Part shown: piece after piece, positions 9,307 through 22,110 of the stretch | Numbering within the stretch: the first letter of the stretch is position 1 | Layout: every line of letters begins with the position of its first letter | NCBI GenBank assembly: GCA_950295325.1 | Contig: OX485808.1 | Span: forward strand, 3,596,501-3,660,500 | Direction of reading: 5' to 3' | DNA from: Polytrichum commune | Taxonomy: Eukaryota; Streptophyta; Polytrichopsida; Polytrichales; Polytrichaceae | DNA length: 64,000 nt | Translations under genes and position numbers: made by a program | Notes under the pieces: generated by a model | The model's database searches: none | Seen by the model: only the letters and a program-made list of their open reading frames with translations | What the model was told of the DNA's origin: nothing

Positions 9307-9640
9307 TAGAAACTACACTAAATATGATATTTTGTGTCATCAATTCTAAGTGTCTTGCTCAATACTAATTGTCACCCGCCATGTAGTGTCGCCAACACTA
9401 AATGTTAATTCAACATTATTTGTCATTCCTTGTAAATTTTTTGGGAGATTGTAGATTTACAGTGTTACAATTGCTGTCACTTACCAAGTGGTTTTTCTTC
9501 CAAATTTCAATCATCCATGACAATATCTCATCACAAAGTTGCCACCAAGAGAAGGTAGGGTTTTGGCCGATGGATGAACTCATCCATCATCCATGACAAT
9601 ATTTGTTCACTTATTCATAAGAAGTCTCATCCAAAAAGTT
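9307..9640 (+). mobile_element. Repeat B copy 1 (ACTACACT-ended)
   Basis: Begins ACTACACTAAATATGATATT and contains the hallmark TTGCTCAATACTAATTGT and TTACAATTGCTGTCACTTAC segments. Related copies lie at about 19130-19440 (minus) and 63666-64000 (plus). The end resembles the termini of element family A. No coding potential; right edge uncertain. Confidence 0.6.
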
Positions 9641-9719
9641 CATAGTGACATAGAATACCATCCGACACTAAATATCATATTGAGTGTAATAAACTTAGTG
9701 TCTCTCAATGTTGTAAGTA

Positions 9720-9777
9720 ACAAGGCTCCAAGTTTCCAAGTTGGCATCCAAGTTCCAAGTATCAAGCAACCAAGTAG
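9720..9777 (+). repeat. Short imperfect tandem repeat of CCAAGT
   Basis: Six occurrences of CCAAGT, some spaced by a few bases. Confidence 0.6.
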
Positions 9778-9822
9778 GTGGGTAGGTAGCCATTCAATGT
9801 CTACCTTGCTCACTTAGTGGGT

Positions 9823-10210
9823 TAACCACTTAAATTTTTGGGAAATTAATTTCGTTGAGTGTTAAAAAAATAAATTAAAATAACATTCAAAGAGTGCCTA
9901 AAATCACAATAATGCAAGTGAAATAGTTTCTCACAAAGACCATCCTGTATAACTCTCAAACAAAGCTAAACCTTGATATACAAGTAAAAGACAAACTTCA
10001 GGGTAAGGAATGTTGGTTAAGGCAAGTGTTTAGGTTAGCCGCCATAGATGAAGTTAAGAAAACCATCCATGAATTCTAAGAATGACTTGAATGAATGTCT
10101 AACTTCTTTCAAATTACTTTTTTAATTTGCCCAATTTTAGATTTTTTTTTTGGGGTTGCCTAACTTTAAATTAAACTACTAGAAAGGTGCCCAAACTACT
10201 AGAAAGCTAC
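9823..10210. mobile_element. MITE-like element C, copy 2
   Basis: Direct-orientation relative of 8746-9157, sharing GAGTGCCTAAAATCACAATA and a GAATGAATGTCTAACTT segment. The right terminus (10190-10210, ACTAGAAAGCTAC) is recognisable; the left terminal repeat is decayed. Confidence 0.6.
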
Positions 10211-12589
10211 GATATCCAATGTAATCTCTCTCACTCTCAAACACCCAATGTTGTTGTTCCTCCCATACTTTTGATTGTCTTCCCCCTTGGATGTCCTCCT
10301 TGCCATTTTCGTTAACCCATGCTCAACCTTTGTTTGGAAGGGATCATATGATTGACTACAATTTAAGTATATCCTTAATTATAAAGGCATGGAATGTACC
10401 AAAGCACAAACCTCGATGTGGTTGTGACAACCATGTTTTTGTAATAGCTATGGATGGATTGTAGCACTACATCTTTGCTGTCCACTATGTGTTTCGTAAC
10501 TACCTCCAACATCATGCCATCTATGATATAAAGGAGAATCATCGTCATCTATGGTTGTTGATTTCCCACAAAACATTAGATAGTATTTTGAGCATTTCCG
10601 TTTTTCATACATGGAGAATTTGAATCACATGCACCACATGAATCATACAAGTTCTTTTCTAGTATGGTTTTGAGTTAGGTTGGATCAATGACAAGATCAT
10701 CAAGCGTTGCACATACTATCCAAACGTGAATTGTGTATTATGTCTTTAGCAACATGAGCATTTTTTTTGATAGTTTGTCTTTTCCATGGTTATTCTGCCA
10801 CGAAGCCTTGTAGATCTTGGATTGTAATTTGAACATAGACCCTTCGGCCTTTGGCGGAGGCATAGTGTGTCCATGCTGCACCAAATACCATCAAGTTTTC
10901 TATTGTGTGAGTTCTCTTACACTAAGCATTAATATTTAATTCATTACAAGTAGTTGACTATTATTTGTTGAATGCTCAACGAACATGTTAATGAGACACG
11001 GTAGGTAATTCCAAGCAATTATAAACCTACACGATGTTTCATTTGTGAGTAATTCACTATTTGTTGTAAAAGAACAACTCAAGGTATTCATCATTTTATG
11101 AGAAATATATCAGATTTCTCTTGGATATACAATTTTTGGTTATATTGCATTTTGAAGGGTTAGTGTTGTTGTTTAAGAATAAATGGCTTTTTGTTTTGGG
11201 CAAGAGGGAGTTATTGCAAACGGAGAGTGCTTCTCATTCATCCAACATAGAAGCCCTCAAATAGTAAGCAACCCCAAATTTGTATAGTCAAAGTCGTGTG
11301 AGATGAATCAACTATGAAACTACAAGGGGTGTTGTCTAGTTTTTGTTTTGTTTTAAAAAAAACACTACAATAATGATGTCCCTAAACCCTAATTTCCTAC
11401 TTGCTAGGTGTGGAGATCCGAAGATGTTGGCAGATGTCATGAAATCTTACCTTGGGGTAGTAGATCTTAACACTAGGAATTGTGTATTGGAGGGCTTGAA
11501 GTTGTTTGGGTCCACCAAACGGAAGCTCAACTTGCCACTGGTGTCGATTATGATTCACATCGACTTGACAAGTTAATTCAATACCTTGTCCTAACTCCCA
11601 TGTTAAAACAACATGCATCGAGGACTCTTTGAAATTTGTAAAGCATGGTGTGGCTCATACCGCATATGTGTTAGAGATTGATTGCCCTACCTCTCTATGG
11701 CACATTGCTAGATTGCCACCCAACTCAACCAAAAGATTTTGGGCAATGCAAAAGTTGGTATTAGCAAGCATGTAGTGAATTTGCAACTACTCAAACTTGT
11801 CGGTGTTGTAGAATGCGAGTAATGTTTCAAGTGTTGTGTTCAACCGTATGTTTGACAATGTTAGTATGTGACATGTGTTGGTATGGATTTTTACAATAAA
11901 AATCAACAATACACTCATAGTTGTTTGAAGCATCCATGGCAACATGGCCTGTTCATTGTAGTTCCAAATCTTGAAACTCTACCCTTTTTCAATCCCAATG
12001 AAATGATAGACACATTTAGAAATTGAACCATATGACTGTCAAAATGTACTAAGTTTGGCTTCATTGCTCACATGTTACTGCTCACTGCTCCTTGCTCACA
12101 ATTCATCGTTCATATCTTAGCTTCCCTCTTCATTATTGTAGGAAATTAAGGTATGTGGTTGTTATTCAACTACTCTTCTTAATCAAACAACTATATTTGA
12201 CTAATGTGTACTTTGGTGAGGATGGAAAAAAACAACAACACATAGTACACTGTCCACGTTCACTTCACACACAAAGGTGAAGGCCTAAAGGCCCAAAGAA
12301 GACTTCATGGATAAAAAATCTACATGGAGTCCTACATGGCGGACTATGGATAAGGTTTCATGGTCTCCTAGAAATGTCGTCAGGCCCACCTCCAAGAGAT
12401 GGGCCTGACGCAAATTCCGGTAGACCATGATTTTTTTAATATTTTTTCCAACATGATAGTTACAAGGCACATTCCAAAATAAATTCCACGATAGATTCCA
12501 GGACAAACAAACAACACCAAAGAATTCTCTCAAATTGATAGAGTTTGAGACATATTATATTAAACCAAATCCTCCCCTCCTTTTCCACC
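10211..12589. other. Unassigned intergenic DNA
   Basis: No recognisable gene. A 77-codon open stretch at 11343-11576 has no family likeness. A segment near 12148 (TTAAGGTATGTGGTTGTTAT) resembles the terminus of element K at 57601, and 11290-11340 resembles the interior of family E, so decayed transposons contribute. Confidence 0.45.
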
Positions 12590-12767
12590 AACAAAATATG
12601 CAATGGTCCTGCAACATGGTCCATTCTCACTTCACGCTATGCTTGAGGGCCCGTGACTACGTAAGATGACTTTCCCAACACCCATGGTACGGCCTATGGA
12701 TGAGAGTCAAGGGTCCTCACCATTACAAGGTCACGGCTCTTGGCGCATGTGTGAAGTGGCCCTAAGT
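12590..12767. mobile_element. Terminal fragment related to element family I
   Basis: The right end (GTGTGAAGTGGCCCTAAG, 12749-12766) and internal words such as CCTTTTCCACCAA and GGGCCCGTGAC match the right-hand part of the element at 29265-29746. The left end is not clear. It lies about 600 bp upstream of the TM9 start and could influence its promoter. Confidence 0.5.
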
Positions 12768-12879
12768 GCATTACACAACAAAATGCACATATTATGTACT
12801 AACTTTCTAGGGCGTAAGAGAAACTAATAACCTCCCATGTTATTATTCTTGTGTCAGCTAAATTAACTCCAAACACCAT

Positions 12880-13380
12880 AATGATTGCCCCCCCCCCCAT
12901 TCCCCCTTCCTCCTCTCTCAAGACTCTCTCTCTCTCAAGACTCTCTCTCGTTCTCGCCCTTTGTTCTCTATCTTTCTTTCTCTGTGTTTGTGCAGAGGCG
13001 TGACTTCGTGCACGCACGTTGCCTGCCGAGCACCACCCCTCGCACATCTCTGCCATTGCCATTTCATTCGTGGCACCTCAAACTTACCCCATTGCGCTCC
13101 TCACATCCGGCCGTTCGTCGCCAATCCGCGGCCTCGCAGCGCCGAGAACGGGAGCGCCAAGAAAGCTCGCATTCCAGGGTTTGGGGCCGCGGCGATCTGG
13201 CCAAAGGGAAGGGGGAGGGGAGGAAAGGGGATGTGAAGGATAGGGTTTGAGCGTTGGCGATCTGGTGGCATGGCCATGGGAGTTTGAGGTAGGGGATAGG
13301 TAGTAGATCTGGAGTGTTTGTGGGGGCGAGAGAGGTTTGGGTGTTTTGAGGTTTTGTGGTGAGCAAGAGGAGCGACGGGG
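12880..13380 (+). promoter_or_regulatory. Probable core promoter and 5' leader of the TM9 gene
   Basis: A C-run and CT-rich tract (12889-12960, with the phrase CTCTCAAGACTCTCTC repeated) resembles the pyrimidine patches near plant transcription starts. It is followed by a GC-rich stretch (about 12990-13260) and the ATG at 13381. No clear TATA box was seen. If transcription starts within the CT tract, the leader carries an ATG-TGA start-stop pair at 13231-13236 and a five-codon upstream frame at 13270-13287. The start site is not determined. Confidence 0.5.
13231..13287 (+). promoter_or_regulatory. Possible upstream start codons in the TM9 leader
   Basis: ATG immediately followed by TGA at 13231-13236, then a five-codon frame ATG...TGA at 13270-13287 that also contains a second ATG at 13276. 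If transcribed, they could lower or condition translation from 13381. Transcription start is unknown, so this is conditional. Confidence 0.35.
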
Positions 13381-16300
13381 ATGGGGAACCATGCGAGGTT
13401 CCTGTGTTTGTTGCTGCTGTGTTTAGCGGGCGTGGATGCGTCTTCCAGGGCGCTTCTTAGCGCCCGTGACCACCGGTACAAGAAAAACGATTATGTGCCG
13501 TTGTATGCCAACAAAGTCGGCCCCTTCCATAACCCTAGGTACATGCCTGCTCTTTCTGTTTTTTTTTTTTTTTTTTTTTCTTACATTTCTATGTCTTGTT
13601 TGGGAGGATGGGGTTTAGGAGCTATTTGGAATTCATCGTGATCCGAAAATCCATTTCAAGAAGTTTAAATGTTTCGCACAGGAGTTTAATCGACAATGTA
13701 GATCTTGATGCATTGTTTAGGCATTTGTTTCCGCCGTGAAGCCTTAGATCTATCTTAAGGTGGTGCTATCGTTGAGTTGATCAATACTTGTTGTGGATGA
13801 AGGTCGTGAAATTGACGGATGTTCTTTGACAACGGCAACACGCCCTTGTCATTTCTCCTGGCACTGATATTCAATTCTGATAATAAATATGTTATTGCGA
13901 ATCATATATGTGCTTGGGCCGAAGACGTCCTTGCTGTCTCCATTTCCCAAAGATGCTGTATAATTCATAGAGTGAAGAGATTAAATGAACTTCATGCAGC
14001 TGCATTTCACTCTTCACAATATATAATTGCTAACCTGGGCCTCGTTCACTATCAATATTGGTCTGAGTAGTTTCCCCCAAGTAGTGGGAAAAGGTTGAGG
14101 CTTCTTCTCGTGATGATCGAAGTGAGGATTAATTTAGAAGAGCCCTGGCATGCATTGCCAAAAAAGGCTGGGAAGAACATGACATTCAACAGTTTCCCTG
14201 TGGTGGATCTTCTTTGAATTTGTAGAAGCAGCTCAATGTTCTTACCCATGGATGTATATATGGTTTGCCTATGTATGGCAGTGAGACATACCAGTATTAT
14301 GATCTGCCATTTTGCCAGCCCCATGATGTGAAGCACAAATCTGAGGATCTAGGAGAGGTGCTTGAGGGTGATCGTATGGTAACTACCCGCTACAATGTCA
14401 CCTTTGGCGTCGACAAGGCTGTGGAAGTTCTTTGTGTTGCCAGGCTACAGCCTGCTGATATTGTGCAGTTCAAGAAGGCTGTGGAGCAGGACTACTATTT
14501 CCAGGTTTGTATCTTGTACTCTTGAATATTGTCTTTCGTTGGAAGCAGTATCATCAATCTCTTTTGACCTTCCTACTACTCATTGGGATTGATGCGGAAT
14601 GGCATATAAGGGCACTTTCTGTTGGTGGAAGGAAGACTTTTTTCTGAACCCATTTTATGTCCTCACGTTGTGGATGTTTTGAGCGATCCGTAACTCAGAA
14701 GGTAAGGCTAAAAGCAGCAGCACTGCATTACCTGATTCAACGTGTGGCTAGGATGTAATGCTCTGTTACTGCCTCGTGGTCAGGATGGACTGAGACTATT
14801 ACCCTACCCACTCCCAACCATTGTTTGTTGGTCTTGTGAGGATAAAAGGTGAATTTCTATTTGTGCTTATTCCGGAGTAATAGTGCGGTTGTCAGGCTCT
14901 CTTTGGAGATCATCAGTTTTTCATTCACATAATTGGGCAAAACTGTGAATCCTGTCCGATTTAATTATGATGACTACTTGGCAAGATATACGAGGATGGG
15001 AACTGCGTTTTGATGCAAATTGTTAGTTGTTAAAGTGACTGCCAATCTGAAGGTGTTAGTTAGAGTTCTTGGTTAATGTTTGGTTACTGATTAATATTAT
15101 TATACATCTAAGACCAAGTGTGTTGTGTGCATTATTGCAGATGTTTTTTGATGACCTTCCTCTATGGGGCTTCATCGGCAAGCTTCAACCAAATGAGAAG
15201 CAAGAGGAGCGATACATGCTTTTCACTCATGTGCACTTTGAAGTGTTGTACAATGCAGATCGTGTCGTGGAGATTAGTGTTTCTACTGATACCAATCAGG
15301 CAGTTGATATTACAGAGGAGGTGCCCATGGACGTAAAGTTCACATTCTCAGCCAAGTGGCTCCCATCCCCAAGGACTTTTGAAAAACGAATGGAAAAGTA
15401 TCAAAAGTACTCTTTCCTGCCACAACACCTTGAAATCCACTGGTTCTCCATCATCAACTCGTGTGTAACAGTTCTACTGTTGACAGGGTTTCTTGCCACA
15501 ATTCTCATGCGAGTCCTTAAGAATGACTTTATCAAGTACGCTACTATACCTTTCTGCTGGAAACTACCTTCTTTCTTTTGTAAAGTTAATCTATATTGCA
15601 TCACATTCGTCTTCCTTGTCTTATACTAATGGATTTTTCATTTTCGCTCTTGTTTAAATAGGTATACGAATGAAGACGAAGAGGACCCTGAGGAAACAGG
15701 ATGGAAGTATATTCATGGTGATGTGTTCCGATTTCCTCCCTATCCCAAGTAAGTGTTGGTATTACTTATCGTGCAAAGATCTGGGGAAGTAAGCTGGCAA
15801 TGTCTACATTGTTAAAAAATTGGGTATCTCCAAATAGATGTTGTTTGAATGGGTGGTTTGCAATCGAGCTTCAGTTGCAAACACTGGAACTAATTCATGA
15901 GTTTTTTTGGCGTGTAGTATCTTTTCTGCAGTCATTGGCAGTGGAACCCAGCTTCTTGTTCTTGTCTTCTTCATTTTTGGCTTGTCACTTGTGGGTGTGT
16001 TCTACCCATACAATCGAGGTGCTCTCAACACTGCATGCCTCGTCATCTATGCGCTTACTGCTGGCATATCTGGTTATGTGTCTGCACATCTGTACCGTCA
16101 AATGGGTGGTGAAGCCTGGGTAATGTTCTCTCCAGTCACTCTATATTCAGCTTTTCTGGTGCACCTATTGCTGCTCATGTTTCTGAACAGATATATTGTC
16201 ATGTATTATACTGGAAGCAGAGTTTTACTGATGGGATGACATGATTTAGTCAATCCTTTCATCGAGGTTTAGGATCATCTGTCCTAATTTTTTTTATCTT

Positions 16301-17792
16301 GGCATTGCAGGTGAGGAATTTGCTATTGACAGGATCGCTGTTTTCTGGCCCACTATTCTTAGTATTCTGTTTCAACAACACAGTGGCCATTGGATATCGA
16401 TCAACACAAGCTTTGCCATTTGGAACTATTGTGATTATAGCCATCATCTGGGCTCTTGTGACATTCCCACTAACTGTAAGCTCCTCTCCAGATGTATTGA
16501 TTTTACACACCCTATTATTTTGACCTTGGCCATTTGTTTCAGATGTAGAGCTTTACTTAAAGTTCTATGTGTGTGCAGGTTCTTGGAGGTATTGCGGGAA
16601 AGAACAACAAGTCAGAGTTCTATGCACCATGTCGAACTAACAAGTATCCTAGGGAAATTCCTGCCTTGCCCTGGTATCGCAAGACTGTTCCACAGGTATT
16701 TGACTCACGTTTAGACTTGTCTACCTATGTGCTTGGATCTCATTATTTACATTTTTGTGAACCTTCCGACAGATTAACGTCTCAAAAGAATGTGATAGTT
16801 GGGAAAAATTCTTAATCTAAAAAGCACCAACCCTAGTTCTGTAACTGGCAATTGGCAATGATGCATTGTACTAATAGGATATCTCCAGTTCAAGAAAAGC
16901 CTTGTGCATGTAAGCCTGCCCTGTTGTGTCATCATTAATTAGGGTTACTTAGCCCTCTTTTTCCAGTTGCTATTAAGTTATTGCTAAGTGTTCTCAATGG
17001 GGATTTTATGTACTTGCTTGTGCATTGTCTTCAAATCCTTCACTGTATTCCCTTTATATAAATGTCGTTATATGCATTTGACAGAGCTTCAATTTCTTGT
17101 TGGCTTTCAGATGTGCATGGCTGGATTCCTGCCTTTCAGTGCAATCTACATTGAGCTCTACTACATTTTTGCAAGTGTGTGGGGTCACAAAATCTATACT
17201 ATCTATAGCATCCTGTTCATTGTCTTCATCATCCTCATCATTGTGACTGCGTTCATCACGATAGCCCTCACATACTTCCAACTTGCTGTTGAGGACCATG
17301 AGTGGTGGTGGAGGTACATACACTGCACATCCCCTAGTTAAACTAATTTGTTTAGAATGTCATGGAATGTGCCTTGCGATATGGTTATTTGATACTGAGA
17401 ACTAGGATATTGATTTTTTTTTTACTTTGTCTTTGTTGGTGGTAGACATTGCATCTTGATCTGGATGTATTTCTGGATGGTGATGACTGACAGCAATATT
17501 GATTTAAAGGCCTTCATCACTGCTTCAAAGAGAATTGTTTAACTGATCACATGTATTTGTCATTGGACTTAGGTCGGTATTCTGTGGAGGTTCGACTGGC
17601 TTTTTCATTTATGGATACTGCTTCTACTACTACAATATCCGATCAGGCATGGTCGGATTGATGCAGACATCCTTCTTTTTTGGCTACATGGGCTGTGTCT
17701 GCTATGGTTTCTTCTTGATGCTGGGTTCAGTTGGTTATCGGGCATCACTATTATTTGTGCGCCACATCTATCGTGCTATCAAGTGCGAGTAG
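13381..17792 (+). CDS. TM9 superfamily / endomembrane-70 (nonaspanin) protein, nine exons
   Basis: Exons inferred from GT-AG sites and family similarity: 13381-13538, 14282-14504, 15141-15535, 15662-15748, 15918-16119, 16311-16475, 16579-16695, 17111-17313, 17573-17792; joined length 1770 bases, 589 residues, normal for plant TMN proteins. Residues 1-22 form a signal peptide ([11 protein letters not shown]). The large lumenal domain holds [27 protein letters not shown] and [11 protein letters not shown]; then [12 protein letters not shown] enters the first membrane span, [13 protein letters not shown] follows, and about eight more spans include [25 protein letters not shown] and DHEWWWR. It ends IKCE, fitting the C-terminal KxD/E Golgi-retention signal of plant members. 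TM9 proteins sit in Golgi/endosomal membranes and act in membrane-protein sorting; the exact cargo is not known here. All splice phases join cleanly, no stop or frameshift, so it should be functional. Start chosen at the only ATG giving a signal peptide. Confidence 0.96.
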
Positions 17793-18400
17793 GGTATTAG
17801 ACACATCATCTTGATTATATGCACCACTATATCGCCCAGAGTGGCCTGCCAACTTTGGTAACATATTAATAGCTGATCAAACACTCTTTCTGATAAGGTT
17901 TCGTAGAGCTGATAACAAGAGTCCAGGTAGGTCATGAAAACAGTGGTTAGTCTTCTGCTGTGAATCTCTAGGTTGAAGTCTTTACGTGCACATGAGTTCC
18001 ATTTCGAGTGGTTGGAGCCAGCTGTACAGTAGCTGATGGTCTGGATAGATGAGTAGTCAGGCAAATTGCAGGCACAGTAGATCTACATTGTGTGCCACAA
18101 ACGGAGGAGGATGTGCAGTAAAGGCGTCTAGCGGGAAGTAAGGCAAACGTGTTTCAGCTCTCAGGGGACAACTCAGACCTTATCAGAATGCATGTATTGA
18201 ATCAAAACATCCTCTCAGGTTGAGCATGTCCTCACCTTTATCAACTCGATTCATCTAACCAGATTCATTCGAGGTCTCTCCATGCCTGATGTCCACTTGC
18301 TATGTAGCTGAATCTCACGCTCACAGTAATAGTTGAATTGACCTGTTTCTGTCACCACTGGATTTGTTTCAGTAAAATTGTGTAATACCAACTCTTACTT
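17793..18400 (+). other. Probable 3' UTR and downstream flank of the TM9 gene
   Basis: No coding region. AT content rises gradually, and several TGTAA words (for example near 18381) could serve in 3'-end formation. No single clear poly-A signal can be chosen from sequence alone. Confidence 0.4.
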
Positions 18401-18647
18401 CTATTGAAATTAACAGGTTCTATGTGGAAATTTGAGTGGAAAATAGTGGTAATGAAAATAGTGTTGACCTACTCTTTTGGATTCATTTGATGTTTCAATT
18501 TTTCCTGCCCCAATATTCCTGCCCCACAGCTTTTGAGCGTGGCATGGGTGAGAGCGTGGCATGCTTGTAAGACACACCAGGTAAGAATACCACAATTAAC
18601 TTTCCTCTTCCTGCAGACAGTTGCATCGCGGAAGATCACCATTTTGA

Positions 18648-18911
18648 TATGAAGATGGCAATAATGGGTCGAAATCAACTGTTTTACATTCCCTAAACAA
18701 CAGAGTATATGCTCGTATTGGTGGGCAGGAACCTCTGAAAGCTTCATGTTTCGATTTTTCTGGAGACACCAAGAGCTTTGAGGAGTTTGCATCTCTTTTA
18801 ATCACTGGTCAATCAATACCTTCTGTATTAGTACTTGCAAGTAACTTGACTTTGAGGGACCTGAGAAAAAGAATCCACTTCAGAAACTTAAGGAAGGTAC
18901 GTGGGTCTTAA
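18648..18911 (+). other. Unrecognised open segment, possible exon remnant
   Basis: An 87-codon stop-free stretch, mixed in composition, opens after a TGA at 18645 and ends at 18909. A good splice donor context (AG|GTACGT) lies at 18896/18897 and a pyrimidine-rich acceptor at about 18616, but the acceptor-led frame meets the TGA. No family was recognised. It may be a decayed exon of a gene downstream of TM9 or chance. Confidence 0.25.
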
Positions 18912-19129
18912 ATCTAAATGCCGTGAGGGGCTTCGGACCTTTTGAGAATATATAGGGATACATTGACACGCATTTAATACAATCTAACTGTGTAGAAGAT
19001 TCAATATTTTTTCTAATAGTCAGTTTCACTAATTGGATGATCCTCACAAGTCTAGGAGTAATGTCAGACGATGGGAATTAATATGTTCGTCTCTTAATTC
19101 CCATACCGATTAAAACTTTCTGTCACTCT

Positions 19130-19440
19130 GGTAACTTTTCTGATGACACTTACGAGTACTGTCATCCTAATTGATATTTCGGTAACGAGATACTTACAAA
19201 GTTTGGTGTATTCTGCATCTTAACAGTTCTGTGAAGAAGCATTGTCATGGATGAAGGATCATGTAGTAAGTGACAGTAATTTCAACATTGTAAATGTATA
19301 ATGCTCAAATATCTTCACAAGAAATGACTAACAATGTTAGGTTTTATATTAAGTGTTAGTGACACTACACGGGCGGTTTTACAATTAGTATTGAGCAAGA
19401 TGAATAGAAATGCTAACACTAAATGCAATGTTTAGTGTAG
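19130..19440 (-). mobile_element. Repeat B copy 2
   Basis: Read on the minus strand it begins TACTACACTAAACATTGC, then TTGCTCAATACTAATTGT and TTACTGTCACTTAC, as in the copies at 9307 and 63666. Length at least 300 bp, no coding capacity. It contains splice-like GTAAGT at 19266, which is part of the repeat. Confidence 0.65.
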
Positions 19441-19559
19441 TAATTGTGTGCCACCTTTGTAAACAGACCTCTCCAATTGACCTTCCAGGAGGATTTTGTT
19501 ATCCAACACTTACCAGCAGGGTTGCCGTAAATATATGCTCCTATATGTTTATTGATGAT

Positions 19560-21735
19560 TCATACTAAAACTACATTGGTAGAATAATTTTGGGTTACTG
19601 CCGTAGCATCATTCAGCCTTGTCCATGTAGGTCGGTTCCATGACAAAGTTAAAATATTCGCTATTATTCACACATGAAGATAGACACTTGGAAATTTGGG
19701 TGGAGTGACACTATTCACATGAATCATTGTTCATCCGGGCATCATTCACTGGAAATACTATTCATAACAGTACTATCAGTGAAAATACCGACACTGATCA
19801 CAATAATCTTACTTTTCATATCGACACTATTCTTCATTCATACTGATGTCAGTTTCTTCCCATATTCTAAGTTTCTCCCCATGAAGGTAAGATAGTGGAG
19901 GCTCATGTCAGATGCCAAATAAAGAATGGAACATAACCATGCAGCTGAATAATGTTTAGTGATCTCAAATTCAATGTTACGTTGTTTAAATATAGATGTA
20001 CAAAATCCCAATCTCTACAGAGGATTTCACCCTCCTCGATGGTAGGTGTTATGAACATGGACCCTTTGCATAGTCACATGTCTAGAATTAGGGAGTAGAG
20101 GGATTATTGCATACTGAACAACTTGACCCCCCTATAGGTTTGTTGCTGATTCATGACCTGAAGTAGACTAATCTGGGGCCTTCAAAACCAATTCCGGTGT
20201 CAAATCAACTTTTAAAGAAAACATGAGGGTTGCATACAATTTCAGGGCTTTTATGTTGGATGAATCCAATGTATGCTTGTATACGATAATTCCTTGTCTC
20301 CAAAATTTATTCACATCAACCACGTCTCTTAGGATATTAAACATGTGATCAGTACGAAATGATTAGCAACCTATTTGTGGTGACTTTTGTGTCCATTATG
20401 ACATTTCTAGTAAAGTTTGAGAACATACCTTCCAAACACATGTCTACTTTTAATGTCCAATATGAGATACACAATGATTGATATATGATAAACCCCTAGC
20501 AGTCTAGAACTTCATTCGAATATACTTGTGTCCCATCCTGCCTATATTTGCAGTATGCAATTGTGCACAGTTTCCAAGCATTTCATAATAAACCTTGGTT
20601 TACATTCTATAAAAAAAACACATCCTTGCCCCTTCAACCTATAAACCCTTTTAAAATCCACCTTTCCAAGATCTACCTTTGGCCCCAAAAGGCCATGTGA
20701 ACTTTAGAGTTTGCAAAAAGGATGTGACATTCACCCATGCCAATAAATGTAGTCCAAAACTCTTCAATGGCAACTTTGTCGAGAAGAAGTCTATGGGCGA
20801 TGAAAGCAGCTTCTGGCTTCTAGTGAGGCCACGTTGCCTGTGTTTTCTCGACCGTCGGATTTGACTGATGTAACCCTCCTCCCCTGATCTCCTCCGTTCC
20901 TGCCACCACTCATCCATTGCGTTCCTAACATGAAATCAATTACACTAAAACTTGTTAGTGCTACTCAAAGCTTTTTGATAAATGAAGTCCGAGCGTAATG
21001 TATAACGACTTGTAGAGTAGTGCAATTAATAAAACTCCATATGCACGAATGCACTTATTCCAATTTGAGGCAAAATACATGACAATAAATAAGTTCTCAA
21101 ATACTCAATACTTGCAAAATTGAGGATGAATAAGCACACGCATGAAAAGTTTAAGGTGACTACTGTTTCTTGTGGTTGAAGTTTGTAGAATCAACCCTTA
21201 ACTTTTAAACATCAAAAAATGTCCCTTTCTGAATATCAAGATGTTGTCGTATTGATAGTTTACGTTGAAATTGTCATCCATGTGACCCCAACTCAAATTA
21301 GTCTATTCACACATGCATTATTTCAATTGAAATATACACATATGGTAATTGAATTGTAGGGGAGATTGAGCTTGTATAAATGGCAAACTCGTTAACATAT
21401 TATATACTAGGTCAATTAGCTCTTGTGCTTAATTTAACTATTACAAGTTTCACGATATAGTTTTTTTTTCCTTTTTCTTTTCCCTTTTCCCTCTCTTCTG
21501 CAAAACTTGTGTGGTTTTCATATTACCTTGTAAAAAATTCCGTGATCCACTTCATGTGTTTGGCATAACCCGCTTGTGATGGCTCTTGGTTGTTCTCGAT
21601 GGCACCATACCACGAGAATGTAGTAGAGTTTGGCATTCACCTCCGGAGAGGCAATTTCATATGGTTACGGTAGTGGTTTGTCCACCAAAGTTGGTGATGA
21701 TTCATTATCAACAATGAAGGCATTAGTCGAGGGGG
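19560..21735. other. Unassigned intergenic DNA with a family E fragment
   Basis: 20100-20220 is a minus-strand relative of element E (AACCTATAGG next to a GGTCAAGTT-like word). A 61-codon open stretch at 20679-20864 has no recognisable family. Nothing else supported. Confidence 0.4.
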
Positions 21736-21739
21736 AAAT

Positions 21740-22110
21740 TCTACATCATACTTGCTTCAGCAAACTTCATTGGACCCACTAGATTACCTCCACCTCAAGG
21801 ATTTTCTCAAATACGAATGTGAATCGTATTTGAAGCAGGCCATTGACACCACCACAACACAAGATCATTGTTGCTTACTACACCTCAAATCATAGACTTG
21901 CCATTGGAAACTAGACAGTGGTCAAATGAGACATACTTTGTCTCGGAGTGTCCCCTATATAACTCCATCAGCGATAAGTTTCAATCAATATTTGAGAATG
22001 TAGTATTATGAAGTCTCAAGACTCTTTTCAATTGAACCATCAAGTCAATATGTTATTCCTATAAGCGTTTCGGTGTTCCGGACTTCAAAACCAATTTCAT
22101 TTCATTTCAT
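21740..22110 (+). mobile_element. Degraded 3' end of LINE family D, plus-strand copy
   Basis: With frameshifts it matches the coding part of the copy at 24597-25064 (for example the DFLKY and TTTQDH regions and the TSNHRLAIE region), and the downstream part matches the other D copies (CACCAAGTC-like word, TTGAGAATGTAGTATTATG). Confidence 0.6.

Noticed and set aside
12799-13481. Overlapping open frames on both strands upstream of the TM9 ATG
   Set aside because: GC- and CT-rich leader sequence lowers stop frequency in all frames; no domain is seen and they overlap one another.
14395-16714. Alternative-frame open stretches across the TM9 exons
   Set aside because: They run through introns and conflict with the exon chain that rebuilds the whole 589-residue family protein.
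19227-19526. Two exon-like pieces (19227-19265 and 19467-19526) with good splice sites and compatible phase downstream of the open stretch at 18648
   Set aside because: The first piece and its GTAAGT donor are part of repeat B: the same words (ATTGTCATGGATGA, GTAAGTGACAG) occur in the copy at 9307 on the other strand. Without it the chain is not supported.
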